Assembly (NCBI GenBank): GCA_944989445.1
Contig: CALYLW010000185.1
Coordinates: 314,001-378,000, forward strand
DNA from: Ampullaceana balthica
Lineage: Eukaryota > Mollusca > Gastropoda > Lymnaeidae
Reading direction: 5' to 3'
Length of the DNA: 64,000 nt
Shown here piece by piece: positions 11,511-24,392 of this stretch. The position numbers and the translations under genes were made by a program. The notes under the pieces are model-generated. The model was not told the DNA's origin. It saw only the letters and a program-made list of their open reading frames with translations, and did not search any database. How positions within the stretch are numbered: position 1 is the stretch's first letter; every line of letters begins with the position of its first letter.

Positions 11511-11845
11511 CAGTGGTTCATGAACTTTTTATTATAGCAGACCGGCAGGAATTTTTCCATTGCTCCAAGGACCGGTGAAGTATTTTACATGTAGTGACGT
11601 GGTAGCGAAATGTAATTTATTTTATTTTATTTGTTTCGTTTTATGCGCTTATTGACGCAAAATTGACATATTATTTAGGGTTAGTATTAATGGTTGCAAA
11701 TAGAGGATAAAATTATAGTTTTCTGTCCTTTCTTAATAACTTCTGCCAACCAGCGGTGGATGGCCCAAGGACCGGCAACGGTCTGCGGACCACCACTTTG
11801 AGTAGCACGTCAACTGTCTGTGGACCACCACTTGGAGTAGCACTG
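11511..11845 (+). mobile_element. hAT-type element remnant, same family as 53185-53460
   Basis: It begins CAGTGGTTCATGAACTTTTT and shares GACCGGCAGGAAT, GACGTGGTAGCGAAATGTAA and other blocks in order with the elements at 53185-53460 and 62533-62711. The right end, ACCACCACTTTGAGTAGCAC, is followed by a near copy of itself ending at 11845, so the right terminus is duplicated. I found no matching 8-bp target duplication, which indicates decay or rearrangement. Confidence 0.7.
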
Positions 11846-11964
11846 GTTTAAAATTTTGAATGAAATCAATGTCAATTTGTTGGCAACGAAACAAACTTCT
11901 AATTGATAAGGAAAGCTACAGTCCTCACAATGGTCTTGGTGTCACCGCTTTGTTCTGTATATAG

Positions 11965-12087
11965 CCTGTACTGATTTCTTCTAGTCTATACGGATATGTT
12001 CTAGTCTATATGGTTTTTTTCTAGTCTATATGGCTGTGTTCTAGTCTACATGGCTTTGTTCTAGTATTCTAGTCTATATGGCTATGA
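11965..12087. repeat. Degenerate ~20-bp tandem repeat
   Basis: About six imperfect copies of TTCTAGTCTATATGG followed by a variable CTGTG or CTTTG. Confidence 0.8.
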
Positions 12088-12289
12088 CAACTATTATCGT
12101 AGCGCCAACCTACGACTACAAAGACAAAAGACTTTGCGCCCTTGGCCCTTGAGGCAGACATCGTACTTAGTCATGGGCGCAAGTACGCTGTCATGTGAGG
12201 GGTAATGAAAGGAGTGAGATGAAAGGAAGACAAGAGGACGGCGCCAAGTGTCATCATAAACATCTTCTTCAGCCTCTGTTGTGGTAGCA

Positions 12290-12966
12290 TTATACAGCAG
12301 GGACATTACAACGGGGATCCTCATACAGCAGGGACATTACAACGGGGATCCTCATACAGCAGGGACATTACAACGGGGATCCTCATACAGCAGGGACATT
12401 ACAACGGGGATCCTCATACAGCAGGGACATTACAGCGGTGATCCTCATACAGCAGGGACATTACAACGGGGATCCTCATACAGCAGGGACATTACAACGG
12501 GGATCCTCATACAGCAGGGACATTACAGCGGTGATCCTCATACAGCAGGGACATTACAGCGGGGATCCTCATACAGCAGGGACATTACAGCGGTGATCCT
12601 CATACAGCAGGGACATTACAGTGATGATCCTCATACAGCAGGGACATTACAGTGGTGATCCTCATACAGCAGGGACATTACAGCGGGGATCCTCATACAG
12701 CAGGGACATTACAGCGGGGATCCTCATACAGCAGGGACATTACAATGGTGATCCTCATACAGCAGGGACATTACAGTGATGATGCTCATACAGCAGGGAC
12801 ATTACAGTGGTGATCCTCATACAGCAGGGACATTACAGTGATGATCCTCATACAGCAGGGACATTACAGATGTGATCCTCATACAGCAGGGACATTACAG
12901 CGGTGATCTTCAACTCAGCCTATTGTGGTAGCATTATACAGCAGGGACATTACAGCGGTGATCCTA
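12290..12966. repeat. 31-bp tandem array
   Basis: About 21 copies of a 31-bp unit with core CATACAGCAGGGACATTACA, varying between AACGGGGATCC and AGCGGTGATCC. A TGTGGTAGCATTATACAGCA block occurs at both the left edge and near the right edge. This suggests that the flank was captured in the duplication. Confidence 0.93.
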
Positions 12967-14292
12967 AACTCTAAGGCATGAGAACATAACGGTAAATGTC
13001 ATGTTTGTAAGGTTCACTATTGAAGCCCCACTATTAAATGATAACTAAAACAGCATCCCTATTGAAGGTTCACCATTAAAGGTTCACTATTACAGGCTCA
13101 AAATCGGCTTACTGTCCGAATAGAATAACCTGACACCTTCAGTTTGTCTAAACCAAAAACAAAATCTACCATCAAAGTCCTGACATCGGTGACCCCTAGC
13201 CATCAAAGTCCTGACATCGGTGACCCCTAGCTCCAATGTAAACATGTAAGTAACCCGCGAGAAAGTGATAATGCATATGAATATCAAGGACGACAATAAA
13301 TTATGTAGAGAAGAGATAACGAATAGAATGGCCGGGCCATAACTATAACAAAAGCATTTCATCAAAAGACCGAGGATGATGAAGATTGCAAGCAGCAAGA
13401 GGCGCGCGCTTCTCAAATTAACGATAACTTTCAAATGAGAGCCGCGCTAATGACAGGTACACGTTCGAGTGGCCTTACATCAGCAGCCACATCTCCAGTA
13501 CCGGTGCGCAGTTAGATTCAAGTCACCATAATGAAATATATCCAACCCCACTTTTTTTTTCTCCACCATTCTCTTAGAGAGTCTGTCTGTCAGATCTGAG
13601 GGGAGTATGTCGTCCCAGGTTAGAAGGAACCGTCAGCTGTTGGCCCATTTCTGCCTCGCCGTTGTTACAACGCTTTCCATCTCTGCCGAGGCTCTTCATT
13701 GTTCGAGGGCTGCTCTCTCGTCTTGGTGGTGGGAAGAGAAGCTCCCTACCTTTCTACCCCCATTCCAAACTTCAATTTAAAAAAAAGAAAGAAAATCTCT
13801 AATTTTTCTTCTTATTGTGGAGCACTTGTTTGTTCCTCGGCTAATGGTATGCCGAGTTCTCACGGTGTAGATGTAGAATAGTGCTGCCAGGTGTCCTCAT
13901 TCATTTGATGGCCGTGTTATTTCTTACAGCCCTCATTGGCCGCGGCACAGAAAGGGTTTTGTTCGTCCGCTAGTTAGAAGCCTATTATATGTAGGCGCTC
14001 AAATCCTTTCACTCCGTGAGAAGCCGCCTTTACATCGATTGAGGATATTGCATTATCAAGCTGCAACATTCATGAATGAACTGTATGAAGATCTGACCTT
14101 AGCGAATACTGCATGACCTTGCGTGGTAAATGTCTGAGAAATCGTGATTTTTTTTACTAGGTCTGGAAAGGGTGAGAACTCTTGTTTTATTTAACAATTT
14201 TTATATCTTCAGTAATTCTAAAAATATACACATGCATATGCAATAATATGTAAATATGTTATATATATTCATATTTTGTAACTTACGGACGT
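12967..14292. other. No recognised gene
   Basis: Unique-looking DNA with a 30-bp direct duplication at about 13168-13230 (CATCAAAGTCCTGACATCGG). Open frames of 60 to 114 codons are present but have no domain or coding-like composition. Confidence 0.4.
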
Positions 14293-16968
14293 ACGCTATT
14301 GAAGATACAATGGTCTGTCTATGGTCAGACGTTATTGAAGATACAATGGTCTGTCTTTGGTCAGACGTTATTGAAGATACAATGGTCTGTCTATGGTCCT
14401 ATGGTTAGAAGTTATTGAAGATACAATGGTCTGGCTATGGTCCTATGGTCAGAAGTTATTGAAGATACAATGGTCTGGCTATGGTCCTATTGTCAGACGT
14501 TATTGAAGATACAATGGTCTGGCTATGGTCAGAAGTTATTGAAGATACAATGGTCTGGCTATGGTCCTATGGTCAGACGTTATTGAAGATACAATGGTCT
14601 GGCTATGGTCAGAAGTTATTGAAGATACAATGGTCTGGTTATGGTCAGACGTTATTGAAGATACAATGGTCTGGCTATGGTCAGACATTATTGAAGATAC
14701 AATGGTCTGGCTATGGTCAGAAGTTATTGAAGATACAATGGTCTGGTTATGGTCAGACGTTATTGAAGATACAATGGTCTGGCTATGGTCAGAAGTTATT
14801 GAAGATACAATGGTCTGGTTATGGTCAGACGTTATTGAAGATACAATGGTCTGGCTATGGTCAGACATTATTGAAGATACAATGGTCTGGCTATGGTCAG
14901 AAGTTATTGAAGATACAATGGTCTGGTTATGGTCAGACGTTATTGAAGATACAATGGTCTGGCTATGGTCAGACATTATTGAAGATACAATGGTCTGGCT
15001 ATGGTCAGAAGTTATTGAAGATACAATGGTCTGGTTATGGTCAGACGTTATTGAAGATACAATGGCCTGGCTATGGTCAGACATTATTGAAGATACAATG
15101 GTCTGTCTATGGTCAGACATTATTGAAGATACAATGGTCTGCCTATGGTCAGACGTTATTGAATACACAATGGTCTGTCTATGGTCAGACATTATTGAAG
15201 ATACAATGGTCTGTCTATGGTCCTATGGTCAGACGTTATTGAAGATACAATGGTCTGTCTATGGTCCTATGGTCAGACATTATTGAAGATACAATGTTCT
15301 GTCTATGGTCCTATGGTCAGAAGTTATTGAAGATACAATGGTCTGGCTATGGTCCTATGGTCAGACGTTATTGAAGATACAATGGTCTGTCTATGGTCCT
15401 ATGGTCAGAAGTTATTGAAGATACAATGGTCTGGTTATGGTCAGACGTTATTGAAGATACATTGGTCTGGCTATGGTCAGACATTATTGAAGATACAATG
15501 GTCTGTCTATGGTCAGACATTATTGAAGATACAATGGTCTGGCTATGGTCAGACGTTATTGAAGATACAATGGTCTGTCTTTGGTCCTATGGTCAGACGT
15601 TATTGAAGATACAATGGTCTGGCTATGGTCAGAAGTTATTGAAGATACAATGGTCTGGCTATGGTCTTATGGTCAGACGTTATTGAAGATACAATGGTCT
15701 GTCTATGGTCCTATGGTCAGACGTTATTGAAGATACAATGGTCTGGCTATGGTCAGAAGTTATTGAAGATACAATGGTCTGGCTATGGTCCTATGGTCAG
15801 ACGTTATTGAAGATACAATGGTCTGGCTATGGTCAGAAGTTATTGAAGATACAATGGTCTGTCTATGGTCAGAAGTTATTGAAGATACAATGGTCTGTCT
15901 ATGGTCAGAAGTTATTGAAGATACAATGGTCTGTCTATGGTCAGAAGTTATTGAAGATACAATGGTCTGGCTATGGTCAGAAGTTATTGAAGATACAATG
16001 GTCTGGCTATGGTCAAAAGTTATTGAAGATACAATGGTCTGGCTATGGTCAGAAGTTATTGAAGATACAATGGTCTGGCTATGGTCCTATGGTCAGACGT
16101 TATTGAAGATACAATGGTGTGGCTATGGTCAGAAGTTATTGAAGATACAATGGTCTGGCTATGGTCAGACATTATTTAAGATACAATGGTCTGTCTATGG
16201 TCAGACATTATTGAAGATACAATGGTCTGTCTTTGGTCCTATGGTCAGACGTTATTGAAGATACAATGGTCTGTCTATGGTCATATGGTCAGACGTTATT
16301 GAAGATACAATGGTCTGTCTATGGTCAGAAGTTATTGAAGATACAATGGTCTGTCTATGGTCAGAAGTTATTGAAGATACAATGGTCTGGCTATGGTCAG
16401 AAGTTATTGAAGATACAATGGTCTGGCTATGGTCAGAAGTTATTGAAGATACAATGTTCTGGCTATGGTCCTATGGTCAGACGTTATTGAAGATACAATG
16501 GTGTGGCTATGGTCAGAAGTTATTGAAGATACAATGGTCTGGCTATGGTCAGACATTATTGAAGATACAATGGTCTGTCTATGGTCAGACATTATTGAAG
16601 ATACAATGGTCTGTCTTTGGTCCTATGGTCAGACGTTATTGAAGATACAATGGTCTGTCTATGGTCCTATGGTCAGACGTTATTGAAGATACAATGGACT
16701 GTCTTTGGTCCTATGGTCAGACGTTATTGAAGATACAATGGTCTGTCTATGGTCCTATGGTCAGACGTTATTGAAGATACAATGGTCTGTCTATGGTCCT
16801 ATGGTCAGACGTTATTGAAGATACAATGGTCTGTCTATGGTCCTATGGTCAGACGTTATTGAAGATACAATGGTCTGTCTTTGGTCCTATGGTCAGACGT
16901 TATTGAAGATACAATGGTCTGTCTTTGGTCAGACGTTATTGAAGATACAATGGTCTGGCTATGGTCAG
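14293..16968. repeat. 36/44-bp two-state tandem array, about 2.7 kb
   Basis: About 70 copies of a unit containing TTATTGAAGATACAATGGTC. The short form is 36 bp; a 44-bp form carries an extra CTATGGTC-like octamer. Units also vary at GACGTT, GACATT and GAAGTT, and at CTGGCTATG versus CTGTCTATG. Because 36 is divisible by 3, blocks of 36-bp units stay open for up to 250 codons on both strands. The 44-bp units shift the frame, and all these frames are artefacts of the array. Confidence 0.95.
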
Positions 16969-18214
16969 AATCAATGTCAATCCTTGATAATACTGCCCCA
17001 CCACTCCTCGAAAACACAAGAACAACCCAAGAAATGAAATAAACATGATGATATAAGTACTAAACAGTCCTAACTTCTCTAATAGCCCCCCCCCCGAGTT
17101 ACGTAAGTGCCTTTAGATGTACATCAAATACCCTTAGTACCTTTAGTTGTATTTAACAATCCATACGTCATACGTATTTTTTCACTATCTTTTCTATTGC
17201 AACTTCTCATTTTTTAGCCTATTATATATATCATCCATCTTCACGTTCCTGTAATGAAACACACACACAGATTTGAGAACCTTAGTGTCTTGTAAATTAT
17301 CTTTATAAAATAAATATTTATAAAATATATTAATTATTTATTTTTCATTTATTATGGATGGAGGGTGATTCTTTTTTAAAAGTTCTGTCCAAAAAGTTAG
17401 ATCTAAGTATTCAGTAACTCTCCGCACCTCTTATCACCCCTCTCCCAAGCCTGTCATTCCCCAACAATTAAGGTGAGAGAGGGGTAAGACTGTATCACGG
17501 CTTGACGAAGTACGACAATTGCTAGTGTATTCCCTGGCTGACTGGCAGGGGCATTCATCAGCCCGCGGGGGGTCTGGCATTGTCTTCAGCCGCCATTTAG
17601 CCCCGGATTTGGCTTTTCACGGCTTGGGTTATGCGTTGTGCGCACCGGGACGCAGCTCCACTGCGTTCATTAAGGGAGCGTCGAGGTGCGGGGCGGTTCT
17701 GAGAAAACTTCAGTGAACTTGATAGATGCGTTCATTAAAACCCCCGCGGCATTGTACAGATGGCAATTTGTGCTTCTTTCTTCTCGCCACTTTTCTCTTG
17801 TACTGACTCTGTGCGCTGTTCCTGATAATGTAAGACACTCCACGCAAACAGACAAAGTTTGTTGTCTTGTTATCAGACACAAAAAAAGGAGAGCTAAGGC
17901 CAAGATTAGAACAAAGGGTGAAGGATTCAACAGGTATAAAAAAATGCACCGCGAATAACCTCTTTGTTATTAAACTGAAATGAATAGGGGACAATTCTTA
18001 ACATTTTGAGAACCGTGTCGAGTCTTTCATAACCTCCTTAGACTCCCCCTCCCCCACCCCTTTTAACCAAAGTTTATTTAATTTACGAAATTCAGCATAT
18101 GACCGAAAATCTTGTGAAGTCATCACGTGGGGACATCACGACACGTCATATCAATGATTCTCAACTGTTAGTGTCCCGAGGGTTCTTTATGGTTCTGATT
18201 GCAAGCATTTTTTG
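16969..18214. other. No recognised gene
   Basis: AT-rich to mixed DNA with a C8-type homopolymer near 17088. Overlapping open frames on both strands at 17519-17994 lack domains and are probably chance. Confidence 0.4.
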
Positions 18215-18292
18215 GGGTGGGGAGTGGGGGCGGTCTCGTGGGGTGGGGAGTGGGGGCGGTCTCGTGGGGTGGGGAGTGGGGGCGGTCTCGTG
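18215..18292. repeat. 26-bp G-rich repeat, three copies
   Basis: Three copies of a unit containing GGGGTGGGGAGTGGGGGCGG. It is G-quadruplex prone on the plus strand. Confidence 0.85.
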
Positions 18293-18629
18293 ATAAAGTT
18301 CTAAGTGATACATGGGAATTGAATTGTCTTAGTTTAAGAGCAGATCCCATCAGTGAAGACTGATTCTAGAAAGGTTTGAGTTCGAAGACATTCTTGCAAC
18401 ATGTCACCCTGTTACCAGACGATAAGAATAATTGCGTTGTTAGCTCACCGAAGCACACCTTCCAGTAAGTTCAACTCATACAACTTCCGGTCAAAATGTC
18501 TGACTGCAAGATTCACTTTGAGATCAAAACTTCCTGTCACGAGAAACTCCCGGGTAATGCCGGGACAAAACAAATTATATAATTATTGGACTTGAGTGGA
18601 CCAATGACCAGCAGCTCAGAGAGGCCAGA
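18293..18629. other. Short unique stretch
   Basis: No gene or element was recognised between the G-rich repeat and the large 22-bp array. Confidence 0.4.
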
Positions 18630-20470
18630 GGAGAGTATTGAACTTACACTATGGGACTATTGAAGTTACACTATGGGACTTTTGAAGTTACACCATGGGA
18701 CTATTGAAGTTACACTATGGGACTTTTGAAGTTACACCATGGGACTATTGAAGTTACACTATGGGACTATTGAAGTTACACTATGGGACTATTGAACTTA
18801 CACTATGGGACTATTGAAGTTACACTATTGGACTATTGAAGTTACACTATGCGACTATTGAAGTTACACCATGGGTCTATTGAAGTTACACTATGGGTCT
18901 ATTGAAGTTACACCATGGGACTAATAAAGTTACACTATTGGACTATTGAAGTTACACTATGCGACTATTGAAGTTACACCATGCGACTATTGAAGTTACA
19001 CCATGGGTCTATTGAAGTTACACCATGGGACTATTGAAGTTACACTATGGGACTATTGAAGTTACACTATGGGACTATTGAAGTTACACTATGGGACTAT
19101 TGAAGTTACACTAGGGGACTATTGAAGTTACACTATGGGACTATTGAAGTTACACTAGGGGACTATTGAACTTACACTATGAGAGTATGGAACTTACACT
19201 ATGGGACTATTGAAGTTACACTATGGGACTATTGAAGTTACACTATGGGACTATTGAAGTTACACTATGGGACTATTGAAGTTACACTATGGGACTATTG
19301 AAGTTACACTATGGGACTATTGAAGTTACACTATGGGACTATTGAAGTTACACTATGGGACTATTGAAGTTACACCATGGGACTATTGAACTTACACCAT
19401 GAGAGTATGGAACTTACACTATGGGACTATTGAAGTTACACTAGGGGACTATTGAACTTACACTATGAGAGTATGGAACTTACACTATGGGACTATTGAA
19501 GTTACACTATGGGACTATTGAAGTTACACTATGGGACTATTGCAGTTACACTGTGGGACTATTGAAGTTACACTATGGGACTATTGAAGTTACACTATGG
19601 GACTATTGAAGTTACACTATGGGACTATTGAAGTTACACTATGGGACTATTGAAGTTACACTATGGGACTATTGAAGTTACACTATGGGACTATTGAACT
19701 TACACTATGGGAGTATTGAACTTACACTATGGGACTATTGAAGTTACACTATGGGACTATTGAACTTACACTATGGGACTATTGAACTTACACTATGGGA
19801 CTATTGAAGTTACACTATGGGACTATTGAACTTACACTATGAGAGTATGGAACTTACACTATGGGACTATTGAAGTTACACTATGGGACTATTGAAGTTA
19901 CACTATGGGACTATTGAAGTTACACTATGGGACTATTGAAGTTACACTATGGGACTATTGAAGTTACACTATGGGACTATTGAAGTTACACTATGGGACT
20001 ATTGAAGTTACACTATGGGACTATTGAAGTTACACTATGGGACTATTGAAGTTACACTATGGGGACTATTGAACTTACACTATGAGAGTATGGAACTTAC
20101 ACTATGGGACTATTGAAGTTACACTATGGGGACTATTGAACTTACACTATGGAGTATGGAACTTACACTATGGGACTATTGAAGTTACACTATGGGACTA
20201 TTGAAGTTACACTAGGGGACTATTGAACTTACACTATGGAGTATGAACTTACACTATGGGACTATTGAAGTTACACTATGGGTACTATTGAAGTTACACT
20301 ATGGGACTATTGAAGTTACACTATGGGACTATTGAAGTTACACTATGGGACTATTGAAGTTACACTAGGGGACTATTGAACTTACACTAGGGGACTATTG
20401 AACTTACACTATGAGAGTATGAACTTCACTAGGGACTATGAAGTACACTATGGGACATTGAAGTTACTTC
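18630..20470. repeat. 22-bp tandem array, about 1.8 kb
   Basis: About 80 copies of TATTGAAGTTACACTATGGG plus AC. Subtypes with GAACTTACACTATGAGAGTATG recur as a block, giving a weak higher-order structure. The last 300 bp (20140-20470) carry many single-base indels. Confidence 0.95.
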
Positions 20471-20565
20471 CGGGGCTACATGTAAGTTGCTCCTGTGTAA
20501 GTCAGTAGGCTACTCCTGGGGCAGTCTGTAAGTTCTAGGACAGTATGTAAAACCTTGGACCGTAC

Positions 20566-20790
20566 AGGGTTGAGGATCTGTCTTACAGGGTTGAGGATAT
20601 TGTCTTACAGGGTGAGGATCTGTCTTACAGGGTTGAGGATCTTGTCTTACAGGGTTGAGGATCTTGTCTTACAGGGTTGAGGATCTTGTCTTACAGGGTT
20701 GAGGATCTTGTCTTACAGGGTTGAGGATCTTGTCTTACAGGGTTGAGGATCTTGTCTTACAGGGTTGAGGATCTTGTCTTAAAGGGTTGA
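20566..20790. repeat. 22-bp tandem array
   Basis: About ten copies of CTTACAGGGTTGAGGATCTT plus GT. Early units show one-base deletions. Confidence 0.93.
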
Positions 20791-21400
20791 GGACCTGCAG
20801 TAATTTATTGCCCATGATATCCCTGGAGTAAATTTTTCTAATGACATACCCCCCCCTTTTTTTTCATCTCGCGCCCAAACACACACACTAGTTCCCCCAT
20901 TCCTCCCCTTCTGCCTCCGTTGGCGGTAATGTTATTACACCACCCTAATGCCCAACTGCTGGACTCCTACGGTCCTGACAATCCCAATGCCCGTGTGACG
21001 TTCATTCCGGTACCGGCAGGGGGGAGGAGAAGAGGAGAGGAGGAGATGGGTTCGTGTGCTGGGAAGTGTTTGTTCTCGGCAGGGGTGCCGCGCGATGAGG
21101 TAGTTGTTCTAGCAGAAATTATGCGGATTCGGTTACCGTAATGCCCAACAGATGGGGCACACATGTTGCCCCGGCGATCCTGTAGCATACAGACACTGGG
21201 TTTAATATAAAACTATCCGTGCCGAGACGGTGACGAGGCCGTCACGAGTTCACGTTCCGAGTTGATTGATTCTAAACGTCAAAATTACGTTTACCAAACT
21301 CTATCTAAATACAATTATGTTTTAAAAAAACGAAACACAACTTCTAATTCGCAATTGTTGGGAGCCAGCAAAATACAAATTGTCTTTATGCCCTATGTTT
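20791..21400. other. No recognised gene
   Basis: Mixed DNA including a CCCCCCC/TTTTTTTT junction near 20850. A 73-codon open frame at 20920-21141 has an opposite-strand counterpart of the same length and no domain. Confidence 0.4.
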
Positions 21401-21401
21401 A

Positions 21402-22088
21402 TTGGTCTACGTCTACTGGTCTACGTCTACTGGTCTACGTCTACTGGTCTACGTCTACTGGTCTACGTCTACTGGTCTACGTCTACTGGTCTACGTCTAC
21501 TGTCTACGTCTACTGGTCTCGTCTACTGGTCTTCGTCTACTGTCTACGTCTACTGGTCTACGTCTACTGGTCTACGTCTACTGGTCTACGTCTACTGGTC
21601 TACGTCTACTGGTCTACGTCTACTGGTCTACGTCTACGGTCTGCTACTGGTCTACGTCTACTGGTCTACGTCTACTGGTCTACGTCTACTGGTCTACGTC
21701 TACTGGTCTACGTCTACTGGTCTACGTCTACTGGTCTACGTCTACTGGTCTACGTCTACTGGTCTACGTCTACTGGTCTACGTCTACTGGTCTACGTCTA
21801 CTGGTCTACGTCTACTGGTCTACGTCTACCGGTCTACGTCTACTGGTCTACGTCTACTGGTCTACGTCTACTGGTCTACGTCTACTGGTCTACGTCTACT
21901 GGTCTACGTCTACTGGTCTACGTCTACTGGTCTACGTCTACGGTCTACGGTCTACGTCTACTGGTCTACGTCTACTGGTCTACGTCTACTACGGTCTACG
22001 TCTACTGGTCTACGTCTACTGGTCTACGTCTACTGGCTACGTCTACGTCTACTGGTCTACGTCTACTGATCTATATCTACTGATCTAT
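21402..22088. repeat. 14-bp tandem array
   Basis: About 48 copies of GGTCTACGTCTACT. Since 14 is not divisible by 3, all three plus frames cycle through the same peptide and stay open for over 200 codons. That is an artefact. Clusters of deleted units occur near 21490-21550 and 21930-22040. Confidence 0.95.
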
Positions 22089-22213
22089 CCCCTTAAATGT
22101 ACAAACATTTCTTGGCGCCATTGTAATTCATGGGCGTATTTTTTACAAATTGTTTCTGATCCATTTAAAAACGTAGATTGCCATTTAGCCCCCTTCCCTC
22201 CCCGCCATTATTA

Positions 22214-22572
22214 AAGTAAGCCCCATCCCTGCAGTAAGCCCCATCCCAGTAGTAAGCACCATACCAGTAGTAAGCACCATCCCTGTAGTAAGCCCCATCC
22301 CTGTAGTAAGCCCCATCCCTGTAGTAAGCCCCATCCCTGTAGTAAGCCCCATCCCTGCAGTAAGCCCCATCCCTGCAGTAAGCCCCATCCCTGCAGTAAG
22401 CCCCATCCCTGCCAGTAAGCCCCATCCCTGTAGTAAGCCCCATCCCGCCAGTAAGCCCCATCCCTGCAGTAAGCCCCTATCCCTGCAGTAAGCCCCATCC
22501 CACCTGTAAGCCCAATCCCGCCAGTAAGCCCCATCCCTGCAGTAAGCCCCATCCCTGCAGTAAGCCCCCTTA
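22214..22572. repeat. 18-bp tandem array
   Basis: About 20 copies of GTAAGCCCCATCCCTGCA with T/C and GCC variants. Confidence 0.94.
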
Positions 22573-23064
22573 TTTGTGCTGTTACTATTATCGTCACTTC
22601 TATGGCCACTAGTGAATTTGTTCGTACCATGAGAACGAAGACCCACGAGATGGTGTCAATGTATATAATTGAATCTTAAAATAAAAACAAACAAGCCACA
22701 GTTTCCACCTCGTACCCGGCTGTGTACCGGTACGTCTCCTTAACTTCTCCGGATAACCGTGTCAATTAACCCGGCTGTTGAAATCAGACCCGGCGTCCGT
22801 AGTCCTCCAAAAACTTGGCCAATTCCCATGACATATTATAACAAAGCACTGCCAAAACAGCGGGAAACAAGGGGCAACAACTCAGTGCAGAGACACGACA
22901 AGAGAGATACGAGATGGGGGAAGAGGGGGGTGGGAGGATGAGGTTGTGGAGATAAGAGGGAGGTTACAGAATATAGAGAGGAGGAGGCAGAGGAGGAGGA
23001 GGAAAATGGGAAAGACAAATTGAGGAGTCTGAGAGATTTGAAGAGACACAAATAGATTTGAGAG
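22573..23064. other. Unique to purine-rich transition
   Basis: No gene was seen. The right half becomes G/A-rich on the plus strand and merges into the next array. Confidence 0.4.
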
Positions 23065-23490
23065 AGCAAGAATACGAGTGAGCAGTGGAGGGAGGAAGAA
23101 TACCAGTGAGCAGTAGAGAGAGGAAGAATACGAGTGAGCAGTGGAGAGAGGAAGAATACGATGTGAGCAGTGGAGAGAGGAAGAATACGAGTGAGCAGTA
23201 GAGAGAGGAAGAATACGATGTGAGCAGTGGAGAGAGCAAGAATACGAGTGAGCAGTGGAGAGAGCAAGAATACGAGTGAGCAGTGGAGAGAGCAAGAATA
23301 CGAGTGAGCAGTGGAGAGAGCAAGAATACGAGTGAGCATTGGAGAGAGCAAGAATACGAGTGAGCAGTGGAGAGAGCAAGAATACGAGTGAGCAGTGGAG
23401 AGAGCAAGAATACGAGTGAGCAGTGGAGAGAGCAAGAATACGAGTGAGCAGTAGAGAGAGCAAGAATACGAGTGAGCAGTAGAGAGAGGA
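23065..23490. repeat. 28-bp purine-rich tandem array
   Basis: About 15 copies of a unit containing GAGAGAGCAAGAATACGAGT, with AGGAAG variants on the left. The minus strand shows long leucine/serine-rich frames caused by the array. Confidence 0.93.
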
Positions 23491-23639
23491 AGATTAAATG
23501 AATCAGAAAGAGAGTGAGAGAGGATGATACACACAGAGAGACGGATAGACAGAGAAACAGAAAGATGACCATATAGAAAGACAGAAGAGAAATAGTAAAC
23601 GTAACAATCAGAATGGGCACGGACAGATGGGCGGAGAGA

Positions 23640-23725
23640 TAGAGAGAGGGAGTGAGAGACAGAGAGCGAGAGAGAGAGAGATAGAAAGCGAGAGAGAGAG
23701 TGATAGAGAGAAAGAGAGAACTAGT
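23640..23725. repeat. (GA)n-rich microsatellite
   Basis: An imperfect GAGA/GATA purine run, low complexity. Confidence 0.85.
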
Positions 23726-23765
23726 AGGAGAACTGAAAATGATGTTATAAATCTGATGCCCGGGG

Positions 23766-24392
23766 CGGACCGCCTCCCTGCCATCCCCTCTAGTTACACT
23801 AATGTTTTGGGACGGCCCCCCCTGTCACCCCTCTAGTTACACCAATGTTTGGGACGGCCCGCCCCCTGCCACCCCGTCTAGTTACACCAATGTTTGGGAC
23901 GGCCCGCCCCCCTGCCACCACTCTCGTTACACCAATGTTTGGGACGCCCACCCCCATGCCATACCTCTAGTTACACCAATGTTTGGGACGCCCACCCCCC
24001 TGCCACCCGTCTAGTTACACCAATGTTTGGGACGGCCCGCCCCCCTGCCACTCCTCTAGTTACACCAATGTTTGGGACGCCCACCCCCCTGCCACCCCTC
24101 TAGTTACACCAATGTTTGGGACGGCCCGCCCCCCTGCCACTCCTCTAGTTACACCAATGTTTGGGACGGCCCGCCCCCCTGCCACCCCTTTACTTACACC
24201 AATGTTTGGGACGGCCCGACCCCTGCCACCCCTCTAGTTACACCAATGTTTGGGACGGCCCGCCCCCTGCCACCCCTTTACTTACACCAATGTTTGGGAC
24301 GGCCCGCCCCCTGTCACCCCTTTACTTACACCATTGTTTGGGATGGCCCGCCCCCCTGCCACCCCTCTAGTTACACCAATGTTTGGGACGCA
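23766..24392. repeat. 44- to 45-bp tandem array
   Basis: About 14 copies of a unit containing TTACACCAATGTTTGGGACG followed by a C-rich spacer whose C-run length varies. The variable run shifts the frame between units. Confidence 0.93.

Noticed and set aside
11503..11853. Target duplication for the hAT remnant at 11511
   Set aside because: Flanking octamers TGTCACAT and GTTTAAAA do not match, so the insertion limits are uncertain.
14481..16686. Many repetitive 70- to 250-codon frames
   Set aside because: The 36-bp tandem unit is a multiple of 3; the frames break wherever a 44-bp unit occurs.
21262..22214. Three overlapping frames of 229 to 273 codons
   Set aside because: Artefact of a 14-bp repeat that cycles through all three frames.
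22836..23620. Leucine/serine-rich minus-strand frames resembling membrane proteins
   Set aside because: They arise from the purine-rich 28-bp array; the hydrophobicity is a composition effect.
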